Assembly (NCBI GenBank): GCA_963814055.1
Contig: CAWFBJ010000029.1
Coordinates: 62,001 to 126,000, forward strand
DNA from: AWTP1-13 sp963814055
GTDB lineage: Bacteria; Pseudomonadota; Alphaproteobacteria; Rhizobiales; Hyphomicrobiaceae
Reading direction: 5' to 3'
Length of the DNA: 64,000 bases
A model generated the notes under the pieces. It had not been told where the DNA came from and made no database searches. It saw nothing but the letters and a program-made list of their open reading frames with translations. A program made the position numbers and the translations under genes. Below, piece by piece: positions 24,447-32,827 of this stretch. Within the stretch, counting starts at the first letter, position 1. Every line of letters starts with the position of its first letter.

Positions 24447-25574
24447 TTCGATCCCCTTCGCCACCGCGCGTTGCCCGCCTGCCGCGAGCCGCCGTTCGAG
24501 CATCTGCGAATAGCGCGACATGCCAAAGCAGAAGATCCAGAACACCAAGCCGGCGAACACATAGCCCGTCATCGGCGTCGCGGGCGACAGCCACTTTTGC
24601 GCCGAGATGCCCGACTGCACCATGCCGAGCAGGTCGAAGATGCCGATGATCAGCACCAGGCTGGTATCCTTGAAGAGGGCGATGAACGAATTGACGATGC
24701 CGGGGATCACCAGTTTCAGCGCCTGGGGCAGTATCACAAGGCCCATCTTCTGCGGGTAGGACAGCCCCAGCGCCTCGGCCGCCTCAAACTGGCCTCGCGG
24801 GATCGCCTGCAGCCCGCCGCGGATCACCTCGGCAAGATAGGCCGCGGAGAACAACGCTACGAGGATGAGCGCACGCACCAGCTTGTCGATGCTCCAGCGC
24901 TCGGGAATGAACAGAGGCAGCATCACCGATGCCATGAACAGCAGGGTGATCAGCGGCACGCCGCGGATGAACTCGATGAAGCCGATAGAGAGCCAGCGTA
25001 CGATCGGCATGCGCGAGCGGCGGCCCAGCGCCAGCAGGATGCCCAACGGAAAGGCGGCGGCAATGCCACTGCTGGAGATCACCAATGTCACCAGCAGCCC
25101 GCCCCATAGGTGGGTGGGCACATGTTCCAGGCCCGGAACTCCACCCGACAGGAGAACAGTGGCAAGCACCGGAAAGACGGCGATCAAGTATATGGACCAC
25201 CATAGCTTGCCCGGAATCGGCGGGGCCATGAGCGGCACCAGCCCGACGATGGCCAGGACGTACGTGAGATTGACGCGCCAACGCTCGGCTTCCGGATAAC
25301 GGCCGTAGATGAATTGGCCGAACCAGTCGGCCACGAACGGCCAGCACGCGCCCACACCCTCGCGCGAGCAAACCTCGCCGTCCGGCCCCTCCCAGACAGC
25401 ATGCAGAAATGCCCAGCCGATGGCGGCCGAGATGGCCCGGTAGGCGAGCCACAGGGCGAGCACGGTGAGGAATGCGTTACCCCACGACGAGAACAGATTG
25501 GCACGCAGCCACGCCAGCGGGCCGGCGTTCGTGCGCGGCGGCGGGCGGTAATCTGCGGCAGGGATTTCAGCCAT
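24444..25574 (-). CDS. aapM: General amino-acid ABC transporter permease AapM
   Basis: This 376-residue inner-membrane protein has six or more hydrophobic segments. The binding-protein-dependent transport signature EALGLSYPQKMGLVILPQALKLVIPG (EAA loop, about residues 265-290) docks to the ATPase. A long N-terminal region before the core (about 130 residues) is typical of AapM as against other His/Glu permeases. It is the last gene of the aapP-aapJ-aapQ-aapM set, 1 bp after aapQ. It belongs to the Aap system of broad amino-acid uptake in rhizobia. Confidence 0.92.
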   Translation of the reverse strand: MAEIPAADYRPPPRTNAGPLAWLRANLFSSWGNAFLTVLALWLAYRAISAAIGWAFLHAVWEGPDGEVCSREGVGACWPFVADWFGQFIYGRYPEAERWRVNLTYVLAIVGLVPLMAPPIPGKLWWSIYLIAVFPVLATVLLSGGVPGLEHVPTHLWGGLLVTLVISSSGIAAAFPLGILLALGRRSRMPIVRWLSIGFIEFIRGVPLITLLFMASVMLPLFIPERWSIDKLVRALILVALFSAAYLAEVIRGGLQAIPRGQFEAAEALGLSYPQKMGLVILPQALKLVIPGIVNSFIALFKDTSLVLIIGIFDLLGMVQSGISAQKWLSPATPMTGYVFAGLVFWIFCFGMSRYSQMLERRLAAGGQRAVAKGIE

Positions 25575-25575
25575 G

Positions 25576-26772
25576 CTACCGCTCCACCAGCGCGATGCGG
25601 CTGTTGAACCAATTCATGAAGAGCGAGGTTGCAAGGCTCAGCGACAGGAACATGCCCATCGTCATCAAGATCACCTCGACTGCCTGGCCGGTCTGGTTCA
25701 GCACGGTGCCGGTGAACACGCTGACGAAGTCGGGATAGCCGATGGCCACGGCCAGGGAGGAATTCTTGGTGAGGTTGAGATACTGGCTGGTGAGCGGTGG
25801 AATGATGATGCGCAACGCCTGGGGGATCACAACCAGCCGCAGCACATGTCCCTTGGACAGCCCGATCGCTTGTGCAGCCTCGGTCTGGCCTTTGGGCACG
25901 CCCAAAATGCCGGCGCGCACGATCTCGGCGATGAAGCTCGCGGTGTATATGGAGAGCCCCAGCAGCAACGCCATCAGTTCGGGATGCACGGGGATGCCCC
26001 CTTGCAAATTGAAACCGCGCAGCTCCGGATAGCTGAAACCGAGGGGGCTGCCTGCAGCCAGGTACGCGGTCAGCGGCAAGGCAGCCATGATCAGGACAGA
26101 GGGCCAGAACACCGGCAGGGGGCGACCGGTCGCGCGTTGCAGCCGCCGCGACCCGATCCACAACGCAAACGCCAGCAATAGGCCGATACCGAAAGCGGCC
26201 AACACTGTTTCGAAGCCCGCTTGCGGCACGGGAGCCGGCAGATAGAGGCCGCGCACATTGAGAAGCGCACCGCCGGGAAGAACGAGGCTCTGGCGCGGGC
26301 CGGGCAAGGCTTTCAGAACGGCGAAGTACCAGAAGAACAATTGCAGCAGCAGCGGCAAATTGCGCACGATCTCGACATAAGCGCCGGCCAGGCGGGCGAC
26401 GAGCCAGTTGGACGAGAGCCGCGCGATGCCGATGATGAAGCCCATCACCGTCGCCGCGACGATGCCGACGCCGGCCACCAGCAGCGTATTGAGCAGGCCA
26501 ACCCAGAAGGCGCGTCCGTAGCTGGATGTGCTGGAATAGTCGATCAGCGTCTGCGACACGTCGAACCCCGACGTGCGGTTGAGGAACTCGAAACCCGACG
26601 CGATGTTCTGGCGGCGCAGGTTGTCGGAGACGTTGTTGACCACCCAATAGACCGCGTACCCAACCGCCGCCAGGAGGAGCACCTGGTAGACGGCCTGGCG
26701 CACCTCCGGGCGATAGAGGAATGCCGTCAGAGCTTCCGCCCGGCTCGGCCTGACGCCGGTTGAGGCTGCCAT
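25576..26772 (-). CDS. aapQ: General amino-acid ABC transporter permease AapQ
   Basis: This 398-residue inner-membrane permease has an N-terminal region with VSDNLRRQNIASGFEFL, a feature of AapQ/BztB, and an EAA loop, EAAQAIGLSKGHVLRLVVIPQ, near residue 315. AapM and AapQ form the membrane channel. ATG 26772 is chosen since a Shine-Dalgarno (GAGGAAAGGG) stands in front, although an earlier start codon at 26790 is in frame. It lies 55 bp after aapJ. Confidence 0.93.
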   Translation of the reverse strand: MAASTGVRPSRAEALTAFLYRPEVRQAVYQVLLLAAVGYAVYWVVNNVSDNLRRQNIASGFEFLNRTSGFDVSQTLIDYSSTSSYGRAFWVGLLNTLLVAGVGIVAATVMGFIIGIARLSSNWLVARLAGAYVEIVRNLPLLLQLFFWYFAVLKALPGPRQSLVLPGGALLNVRGLYLPAPVPQAGFETVLAAFGIGLLLAFALWIGSRRLQRATGRPLPVFWPSVLIMAALPLTAYLAAGSPLGFSYPELRGFNLQGGIPVHPELMALLLGLSIYTASFIAEIVRAGILGVPKGQTEAAQAIGLSKGHVLRLVVIPQALRIIIPPLTSQYLNLTKNSSLAVAIGYPDFVSVFTGTVLNQTGQAVEVILMTMGMFLSLSLATSLFMNWFNSRIALVER

Positions 26773-26826
26773 GATCAGCCCTTTCCTCAACCGATCATGG
26801 CATTGCCGCTCCGGCCGCTCGAGGTG

Positions 26827-27852
26827 TCAGCGGATCGGCGGCGCGTACTGCAGGCCGCCCGCGGTCCACAATTTGTTCAACCCCCGCTGGATCTTGAGGC
26901 GCGAGCCGGCACCGACGTTGCGCTCAAACATCTCGCCGTAGTTGCCGAGCTGCTTGATGATCCGGTAGGCCCACTCGTTGTCGAGCCCCAGGCCCTTGCC
27001 GAAATCGCCTTCCTTGCCGAGCAGGCGCTTGATGTCGGGATTGGCCGACGTGAGCATCTGATCGACGTTGGCTTGCGTGACGCCCGCTTCCTCCGCGTTC
27101 AGCAAGGCAAAATGGACCCACCTGACAATGGTGAACCACTGGCTGTCACCCTGGCGCACCGATGGCCCCAGCGGCTCCTTGGAGATGATGTCGGGCAGCA
27201 CCGCGTGATCGTCGGGTGCCTGCATCAGCAGCTTGGCGGCATACAGGCCCGAAGCATCGGTGGTGTAGGCATCGCAGCGGCCAGTCTGGTAGGCACTTAC
27301 CGCCTCATCGACCTTCTCGAATACGACCGGCTTGTATTGCATATTGTTGGTACGAAAGTAGTCGGCGAGATTCTGCTCCGTCGTCGTCCCCGTTTGCACG
27401 CAGACGGAAGCGCCGCCAAGTTCCTTGGCCGTTTTTACTCCAGCCGTTTTCTTCACCATGAACCCTTGGCCGTCGTAGAAATTGACTCCGGTGAAGGTGA
27501 GGCCTTGGGCGCTGTCGCGTTGCAGCGTCCAGGTGGTGGTGCGAATGAGCACATCGAGCTCGCCCGAATTGAGAGCCGTGAAGCGCTCCTTGGGTGTGGT
27601 CGGCACAAACCGAACCTTACCGGCATCGCCGAGCACGGCGGCTGCGACCGCTCGGCAGTACTCGACATCCAGGCCCTTCCAAACACCCTTGTCGTCGGCT
27701 TGGCCAAAGCCGGGCAGCCCCGTGTGCACGCCGCAGCTGACCTGGCCCTTCTGCTTTACGGAGTCCAACACCTTCTGCTGTGCGCTCGCAATGCCTGACA
27801 CAGAGGCCAGGGCTATCGCGGCCAGGGCTATGACTCGGACATGATGCATCAT
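26827..27852 (-). CDS. aapJ: General amino-acid ABC transporter binding protein AapJ
   Basis: This 341-residue periplasmic protein has a signal peptide (VIALAAIALASVSGIASAQQ), then QKVLDSVKQKGQVSCGVHTGLPGFGQ and the family-3 solute-binding domain with VEYCRAVAAAVLGD and VRFVPTTPKERFTAL. Its length equals that of rhizobial AapJ. It captures a wide range of amino acids. ATG 27852 is preferred to a GTG 9 bp earlier. It lies 61 bp downstream of aapP. Confidence 0.93.
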   Translation of the reverse strand: MMHHVRVIALAAIALASVSGIASAQQKVLDSVKQKGQVSCGVHTGLPGFGQADDKGVWKGLDVEYCRAVAAAVLGDAGKVRFVPTTPKERFTALNSGELDVLIRTTTWTLQRDSAQGLTFTGVNFYDGQGFMVKKTAGVKTAKELGGASVCVQTGTTTEQNLADYFRTNNMQYKPVVFEKVDEAVSAYQTGRCDAYTTDASGLYAAKLLMQAPDDHAVLPDIISKEPLGPSVRQGDSQWFTIVRWVHFALLNAEEAGVTQANVDQMLTSANPDIKRLLGKEGDFGKGLGLDNEWAYRIIKQLGNYGEMFERNVGAGSRLKIQRGLNKLWTAGGLQYAPPIR

Positions 27853-27913
27853 GACTCTCACTCTCCCATCAAGAACCTATAACCTCGGTACGCCCGCCGA
27901 TCTCATTGTGACC

Positions 27914-28702
27914 TCAGTGATTGAGAATCTGCGACAGAAACTGTTTGGTGCGCGGAGACCTCGGGTTGCTGAAAAATTCTGCAGGCGGCGCCTCCTCAAC
28001 GACCTCGCCCTGATCCATGAAGACGACGCGGTCGGCCACCGACCGGGCAAAACCCATCTCGTGGGTCACGACCAGCATCGTCATGCCCGAGCGCGCGAGG
28101 TCGGTCATCACGTCCAAAACCTCCTTGATCATCTCGGGATCGAGCGCCGAGGTCGGCTCATCGAACAGCATGATGCGGGGGCTCATGCACAAGGCGCGCG
28201 CGATGGCGACACGCTGCTGCTGGCCGCCCGAAAGTTGTCCGGGATACTTGTCGGCCTGCTCGGGGATGCGCACCCGCTCCAGGTACTTGCGAGCCACCCT
28301 TTCGGCCGCCGTACGCGGCATTTTCTTCACCCACACGGGACCCAGGCAGAGATTGTCCAGCACGGTGAGGTGCGGAAACAGGTTGAAGCTCTGGAACACC
28401 ATGCCGACCTCGGCGCGCACCTTGTCGATCTGGCGCAGGTCGTTGGTGAGCTCCGTTCCGTCGACGACGATGCGGCCGTCCTGGTGCGTTTCGAGCCGGT
28501 TGATGCAGCGGATCAGGGTGGATTTGCCCGAGCCCGACGGGCCACAGATGACGATCTTCTCACCCTTGCGCACGGCGAGATTGATGTTCTTGAGGACGTG
28601 GAAGGCGCCGAACCACTTGTTGAGGCCGACGATCTGGATCGCCCCATGCCGGTCCCTGGCGCTTGCGCTCTCCCAATCCGCGTCTGCCCTATGCTCTGCC
28701 AT
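27914..28702 (-). CDS. aapP: General amino-acid ABC transporter ATPase AapP
   Basis: This 262-residue ATPase has Walker A GPSGSGKSTL near residue 55, signature LSGGQQQRVAIARALC near 160 and Walker B IMLFDEPTSALDPEM near 180, all close to the AapP/GlnQ group. In canonical rhizobial loci the order is aapJ-Q-M-P, whereas here the ATPase gene comes first and reads into aapJ. The gene set still lies on one strand with short gaps and probably forms one operon. Confidence 0.92.
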   Translation of the reverse strand: MAEHRADADWESASARDRHGAIQIVGLNKWFGAFHVLKNINLAVRKGEKIVICGPSGSGKSTLIRCINRLETHQDGRIVVDGTELTNDLRQIDKVRAEVGMVFQSFNLFPHLTVLDNLCLGPVWVKKMPRTAAERVARKYLERVRIPEQADKYPGQLSGGQQQRVAIARALCMSPRIMLFDEPTSALDPEMIKEVLDVMTDLARSGMTMLVVTHEMGFARSVADRVVFMDQGEVVEEAPPAEFFSNPRSPRTKQFLSQILNH

Positions 28703-28827
28703 GCCCGAGTATGGCGGCCACTGCCAATCGAGGCAATGCGAACGTTTCCGGCGGCCCTTTCGAGCAAGCGCATGACGCGCCCGAGGCTGTCGATCGGCGG
28801 GTAGCTTTTTGCGGAAAAGGGGCCTTC

Positions 28828-29148
28828 CTACGAATACGAGGTCGAAAGACGCACCTCGTAGTCGGGCTGGGCAATGAAGCGCACGCCCAAGAGGCGCTTT
28901 CCGCGCCGCACGACCGAACAGATGAGCTTCCGGTCGGACTGGCCGGTAATGGTGAGATAGAAATCGTCGGGAACGTCAGCGGCTGAGCCTTCAACCTGGA
29001 TCAGGGCGCCGCCCTTCGACGTGTTGATGACCTTGCAGGGCAGCGTGGACGTGCCGCGCAAGCCCCGCACGAGCACGAGCTGACCGGGCCGCCGCAACCA
29101 CGTGCGCAGCGATCTGCGTCTGTCCGAGCCTGATGCGTTCTGGGTCAT
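28828..29148 (-). CDS. PilZ-domain protein
   Basis: This 106-residue protein has a PilZ domain: RRSLRTWLRRPGQLVLVRG with the N-terminal RxxxR-like c-di-GMP contact, then the second motif ISTSKGGALIQ-like (NTSKGGALIQVEG, the D/NxSxxG pattern), and a beta-strand tail ending VRFIAQPDYEVRL. It would bind cyclic di-GMP. ATG 29148 fits the domain; a longer frame upstream is not supported. It is a lone gene on the minus strand. Confidence 0.8.
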   Translation of the reverse strand: MTQNASGSDRRRSLRTWLRRPGQLVLVRGLRGTSTLPCKVINTSKGGALIQVEGSAADVPDDFYLTITGQSDRKLICSVVRRGKRLLGVRFIAQPDYEVRLSTSYS

Positions 29149-29327
29149 GCCGAAAGGAGCCTGCCTCACTTTGCCTTTACAGCACAAAAGTGGACATTGA
29201 ATTAACCGGACGGCGATGGGTGGCCGGCCTCGAGAGCGAACGGCCGGAACGGCGGGCTGCCAATTGCGATGCGCTCGGGTACAAATGGCCTCACGCGCGT
29301 AGCCCAATCGGAAGGATTTCCACGGCC

Positions 29328-29879
29328 ATGCAGCTCATTCCGAAAACCTTCTTCCTCACGAGTGGTATCGGCGTTCATCGCGAAATGCTGACAGCGTTCG
29401 AGCTGGCGCTCCGCGATGCGGACATCGAACAGCAGAACCTGGTAAGCATCTCCTCGATCCTGCCGCCCCGGTGTGCCGAGATGGAGCGGCAGGCCGGTGT
29501 TGCCACACTGCATCCAGGCGAAATTACCTTCACTGTCCTGGCGCGGGCGGAAACCAACGAGCCGGGCCGCCGCGTGCACTCCAGCATCGGCTTGGCGCGC
29601 CCTTCCGATCCCTCGATGTACGGGTACATTTCGGAGCACCACGGCTATGGCATGACGCGAGAGCAGAGCGGCGACTATGCCGAGGACCTTGCAGCCTCGA
29701 TGCTGGCTTCGACGCTCGGAGTCGAGTTCGACCCGGACGCGGCGTGGAACGAGCGCAAACGCGTGTATGAAACGACCAACCTCATCATCGGCAGCACGTC
29801 GACGACGGCCTACGCCGAGGGGGACGCTGGCGGCCGCTGGACCTGCGCCGTGGCTGCAGCGGTGTTCCGCTTTACTTGA
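29328..29879 (+). CDS. Pyruvoyl-dependent arginine decarboxylase
   Basis: This 183-residue proenzyme self-cleaves at Ser42-Ser43 (in NLVSISSILPP), and the new N-terminus of the alpha chain becomes a pyruvoyl group that decarboxylates arginine to agmatine. MQLIPKTFFLTSGIGVH starts the beta chain; EHHGYGM and the EAADLAASML-like EDLAASMLAS region occur later. The ribosome site GGAAGGA is about 10 bp before ATG 29328. It would serve polyamine synthesis or acid tolerance. No agmatine-using gene is near. Confidence 0.9.
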   Translation: MQLIPKTFFLTSGIGVHREMLTAFELALRDADIEQQNLVSISSILPPRCAEMERQAGVATLHPGEITFTVLARAETNEPGRRVHSSIGLARPSDPSMYGYISEHHGYGMTREQSGDYAEDLAASMLASTLGVEFDPDAAWNERKRVYETTNLIIGSTSTTAYAEGDAGGRWTCAVAAAVFRFT

Positions 29880-29949
29880 GCCGACCGGACGTGGCGCTTT
29901 CCATGATCGGAGCGCAACCGGATCGTGGGCGAGGCCAGCAATGTCTGGC

Positions 29950-30277
29950 TCAATCTTTCCTGGCGGAAGGTCCCGGTTCATTCGCCAGCGGTATGGACAC
30001 AACAAACTCGGTGCCGGGCGATCGCCTGTTGGCCTGCACGTGCCCGCCCAGCTGCTGGGCAAACGCCGTGATGATGCGCATCCCGAGAACTCTTGGTCGT
30101 TTGCGGATCGAATCCTGCAGGCAGGCCGGCACCCTCGTCGCGTACGGACAGCACGATATGCCCGTTGTCCGCACGAGCCACGCGAACCCAAATCTTTCCG
30201 CCGGGCTGTCCCTCGTAGGCATACTTCGTGGCGTTGGTGATGAGTTCTGCAACAACCAGCGCCGCTGAAATCGCGCG
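29950..30277 (-). pseudogene. Remnant of a sensor histidine kinase (HATPase end), frameshifted
   Basis: The minus strand encodes the C-terminal ATPase domain of an HWE/HisKA2-type histidine kinase in two frames. The first covers SAALVVAELITNATKYAYEG (N-box) and LSVRDEGAGLPAGFDP (G1), and the second covers GMRIITAFAQQLGGHVQANR and GTEFVVSIPLA (G2). They join at about 30090 if one extra base is removed from a TT pair. The dimerisation and sensory parts are missing because the upstream end runs into a DUF6496 gene on the other strand. It is therefore a decayed gene fragment. Confidence 0.75.
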
Positions 30278-30418
30278 ATGCACAAGCGCAAGCGCGGCAC
30301 CCTCAAGAGTGGCGGCAGCGGCAAAACCGTGAAAAGCAAAAGGCAGGCTATCGCGATAGGCCTGTCGGAAGCGCGCAAGAAGGGCAGGAAGGTGCCCAAG
30401 AAACGCAAGTCGAGTTGA
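30278..30418 (+). CDS. DUF6496 small basic protein
   Basis: This 46-residue protein is rich in Lys and Arg. It carries the family core TLKSGGSGKTVKSKRQAIAIG followed by LSEARKKGRKVPKK, which I recognise as the DUF6496 family found mainly in Proteobacteria. Family members usually have a short extra N-terminal part, which is lacking here because an in-frame stop lies 12 bp before ATG 30278. It is short and sits opposite to the end of a decayed histidine kinase. Function is unknown; its basic nature suggests nucleic-acid binding. Confidence 0.75.
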   Translation: MHKRKRGTLKSGGSGKTVKSKRQAIAIGLSEARKKGRKVPKKRKSS

Positions 30419-30444
30419 GGAGTTCAGGTGGAAGGAGTTCATCC

Positions 30445-30681
30445 ATGGCCCAGTGTGATGTTTGCGGCAATGACTATGACAAGTCGTTCCGCGTTACGCA
30501 GGGAAGCAAGTCGATGACTTTCGACAGCTTCGAGTGTGCAATTCAGGCGATGGCGCCCCGATGCGCGCATTGTGACTGCAGGGTGATCGGGCACGGCCTC
30601 GAGGCACAGGGCAAAATCTTCTGTTGCGCCCACTGTGCCAGACATGCGGGTGCGCAAGGTGTGAGCGACCGCGCTGCGTAG
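30445..30681 (+). CDS. Cys-rich small protein, putative metal-binding
   Basis: This 78-residue protein has CDVCGNDY (4-11), FECAIQAMAPRCAHCDCRVIGHG and IFCCAHCARH, giving at least nine Cys and several His in knuckle-like pairs. The pattern resembles a two-site treble-clef zinc domain and recurs as an uncharacterised family in Proteobacteria. It begins at ATG 30445 with GGAAGGAG upstream, 26 bp after the DUF6496 stop and in the same direction, so the two may be co-transcribed. Confidence 0.75.
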   Translation: MAQCDVCGNDYDKSFRVTQGSKSMTFDSFECAIQAMAPRCAHCDCRVIGHGLEAQGKIFCCAHCARHAGAQGVSDRAA

Positions 30682-30716
30682 ATGGCCCAATTCCGAGGAA
30701 TATCGGGGGCCGTCCG

Positions 30717-32237
30717 TTACGCGCGTGCGCCGGCCTTGGGCAGTCGCGCCAACATGCACAGCGGCAACGAGGCAAGGGCGACGATGGTGTAGAGCACCCA
30801 GGCGTTCATATAGCCGATCAGGACCGACTGGCGCGCGATCTCGTTCGACAGCTTGGCCAGCGCCGGCGCGGAATCCACGGCCCACGCGCCCATCGCCCAC
30901 GGCATTTCCAGAACGCGATTGTAAGGCGAAACATACTCGATCATGCGGGCGTAGTTGGCAGCCGACGTGCGTACGATCTCCGCCACCGCGATCGAGATGA
31001 ACAGGCTCGAGCCGAAATTCCGCAACAGGTGGAACATCGACATGGCTTCACCACGATACTGGGGTGCGAGCGTCCAGAATGTGATGACGGTCAGCGGCAC
31101 CCACGAGATCCCGATCGACATGCCTTGAATGACATTGCTCAGCAGCAGCGTGTTCATATCGACATTGAGGTCGAAACTCATCATCCAGACGCCGCAGGCG
31201 GCTTGGAGGAGCGATCCGAGACCCAGGCTAATGCGCGGATCGAGGCGTGCCATCGGGATCGCCAGCAGAAAACCGATGCCCGATCCCAGGCCGCGAAAGC
31301 CCACGATCTCGCCGATCGCGGAATCGGGGTAGCCGGCGTGCTGCTGCAGCAGCGGCGGCATCAGCACCACGGTGGCAAAGTTGAGCATCCCGAACAGCGT
31401 CACCAGGATCAGGCCCAGGCTGTAGTTGCGGTCGGAGAGCAGCTTCAGGCGCACGAAAGGCCGCTCGCTCGTCAGGCTGTGCACGCAGAAAATGTAGAGC
31501 GCGAGACCGGCCACCAGCGTCGCGATCACGATCTCACCGCTGTCGAACCAGTCGAGCCTCTGTCCGCGCGAGAATACGAGCTGCGCCGCCGCGACGCCCA
31601 CCGACAGGCTGATGAAACCCAGCCAATCGAGGCGGGCTTCGCGCACTTTGTCGTCACGCGGCAGCACCAGCCAGTTGCCGATGAACGACGCGACAGCGAC
31701 AGGCACGATCATCCAGAAGCCCCAGCGCCAGCCCAGCGTCTCGGCGATCTGGCCGGCGAACATCGGCCCGATCGACGGCCCGATCATGTTTGCCATGCCG
31801 TAGATGGAGATGACCGTGCCGTGCTGGCGGCGCGGGAAGCTGTCGAGCAGGATGGTCTGTCCGAGCGGCACCAGCGGCGCGCCGGCAGCACCTTGCAGGA
31901 TGCGCCAGCCCACCAGTTCCTCCAGCGAGTTGGACGCGCCGCACATGAAGGTGGCGATGGCGAACACCAGGGCACACCAGGTCATGGTCGGCCGCTGGCC
32001 GAAGCGATCCGCCAGCCAGCCGGCCGCAGGCGTCGCCACGGCCGTCGCCACGATGTTGAAGGTCATGACCCACGACACCTCGTCCTGGGTGGCCGACAGG
32101 GCCCCCTGGAGCTGGGGCAGCAAAGCCGAAGAGATCAGGACGGAGGCGGAATAGACGGTGGTGCTCAGCACCAGGGTGAAGAGCAACACCACCCGTTGCA
32201 GCGGGGTCAGGCTGTGGGCAGGCGCGTCGTCGTCCAT
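30717..32237 (-). CDS. emrB: MFS drug efflux permease (DHA2/EmrB family)
   Basis: This 506-residue membrane protein has 14 hydrophobic segments. The N-terminal end has the MFS motif A form GWLADRFGQRPTM (after TM2) and the DHA2 motif C region GPSIGPMFAGQI. It exports drugs or hydrophobic acids across the inner membrane with the periplasmic adaptor encoded divergently. It shares its promoter region with marR and emrA; that arrangement fits a MarR-regulated EmrAB pump. Confidence 0.88.
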   Translation of the reverse strand: MDDDAPAHSLTPLQRVVLLFTLVLSTTVYSASVLISSALLPQLQGALSATQDEVSWVMTFNIVATAVATPAAGWLADRFGQRPTMTWCALVFAIATFMCGASNSLEELVGWRILQGAAGAPLVPLGQTILLDSFPRRQHGTVISIYGMANMIGPSIGPMFAGQIAETLGWRWGFWMIVPVAVASFIGNWLVLPRDDKVREARLDWLGFISLSVGVAAAQLVFSRGQRLDWFDSGEIVIATLVAGLALYIFCVHSLTSERPFVRLKLLSDRNYSLGLILVTLFGMLNFATVVLMPPLLQQHAGYPDSAIGEIVGFRGLGSGIGFLLAIPMARLDPRISLGLGSLLQAACGVWMMSFDLNVDMNTLLLSNVIQGMSIGISWVPLTVITFWTLAPQYRGEAMSMFHLLRNFGSSLFISIAVAEIVRTSAANYARMIEYVSPYNRVLEMPWAMGAWAVDSAPALAKLSNEIARQSVLIGYMNAWVLYTIVALASLPLCMLARLPKAGARA

Positions 32238-32258
32238 GGGGCCATAGCCCTTGACAAA

Positions 32259-32289
32259 GGTGGCTAGGGATACAGTAACCTAGGCCACC
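32259..32289. promoter_or_regulatory. Inverted repeat operator between emrB and marR
   Basis: GGTGGCTAGG (32259-32268) and CCTAGGCCACC (32279-32289) are inverted with a 10-bp spacer and one extra base in the right arm. The element lies in the 74-bp divergent gap, overlapping a TTGACA hexamer (32251-32256) that could be a -35 box for the marR side. This fits a MarR dimer site repressing both directions. Confidence 0.65.
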
Positions 32290-32311
32290 ATTCTCCGCCA
32301 GCGGGTGCGCG

Positions 32312-32827
32312 ATGACGCCGGATGACGAGAACTACATCGGCTACACCATCACCGATGTGGCCCGGCTGATGCGCACCGTATTCGAGCGGCGCGTGCGGGC
32401 CTTGGGCCTCACGCGCGCGCAATGGATGGTCATCGCGCGGGTGCATCGCCGGCCCGGTCTCAGCCAATCCGAGATTGCCGACCTGCTGGAGATCGAAAAG
32501 GCATCGGCGGGGCGGCTGATCGATCGCATGCAGGCCAAGGGATGGCTGGAGCGCCGGGACGACCGTAGCGACCGTCGCATCAATCGTCTGCATCTCACGA
32601 AAAAAGCCGAGCGGATTCACGGCGCCATCTGGCCGCTTGCGGAGGCGACCGTCGACGAGGCCCTGGGCGATCTCTCGCCGGAAGAGCGGCGGCGGCTGAC
32701 CGGCCTCATGACGCGCGTGAAGGCAAAGCTGCAGACCTTGGCCGAGCACGATCCTTTGCAAGACAGTTCCGTTCACGAAGCGACAGACCAAGGCGTAAGA
32801 GACAAGAATGGGGCGCGCGCGCCGTGA
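32312..32827 (+). CDS. MarR-family transcriptional regulator
   Basis: This 171-residue winged-helix protein has the MarR core: LTRAQWMVIARVHRRPGLSQSEIADLLEIEKAS (recognition region), GRLIDRMQAKGWLERRDDRSDRRINRLHLT (wing). It likely represses the divergent emrB gene and its own gene together with emrA through the inverted repeat at 32259. Its GTGA overlaps emrA, so repressor and adaptor are coupled. The inducer is unknown. Confidence 0.92.
   Translation: MTPDDENYIGYTITDVARLMRTVFERRVRALGLTRAQWMVIARVHRRPGLSQSEIADLLEIEKASAGRLIDRMQAKGWLERRDDRSDRRINRLHLTKKAERIHGAIWPLAEATVDEALGDLSPEERRRLTGLMTRVKAKLQTLAEHDPLQDSSVHEATDQGVRDKNGARAP

Noticed and set aside
30624..32267. Long plus-strand frame of about 547 codons across emrB
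   Set aside because: It is antisense to a clear MFS permease, and its text is low-complexity His/Arg/Gln without a family.
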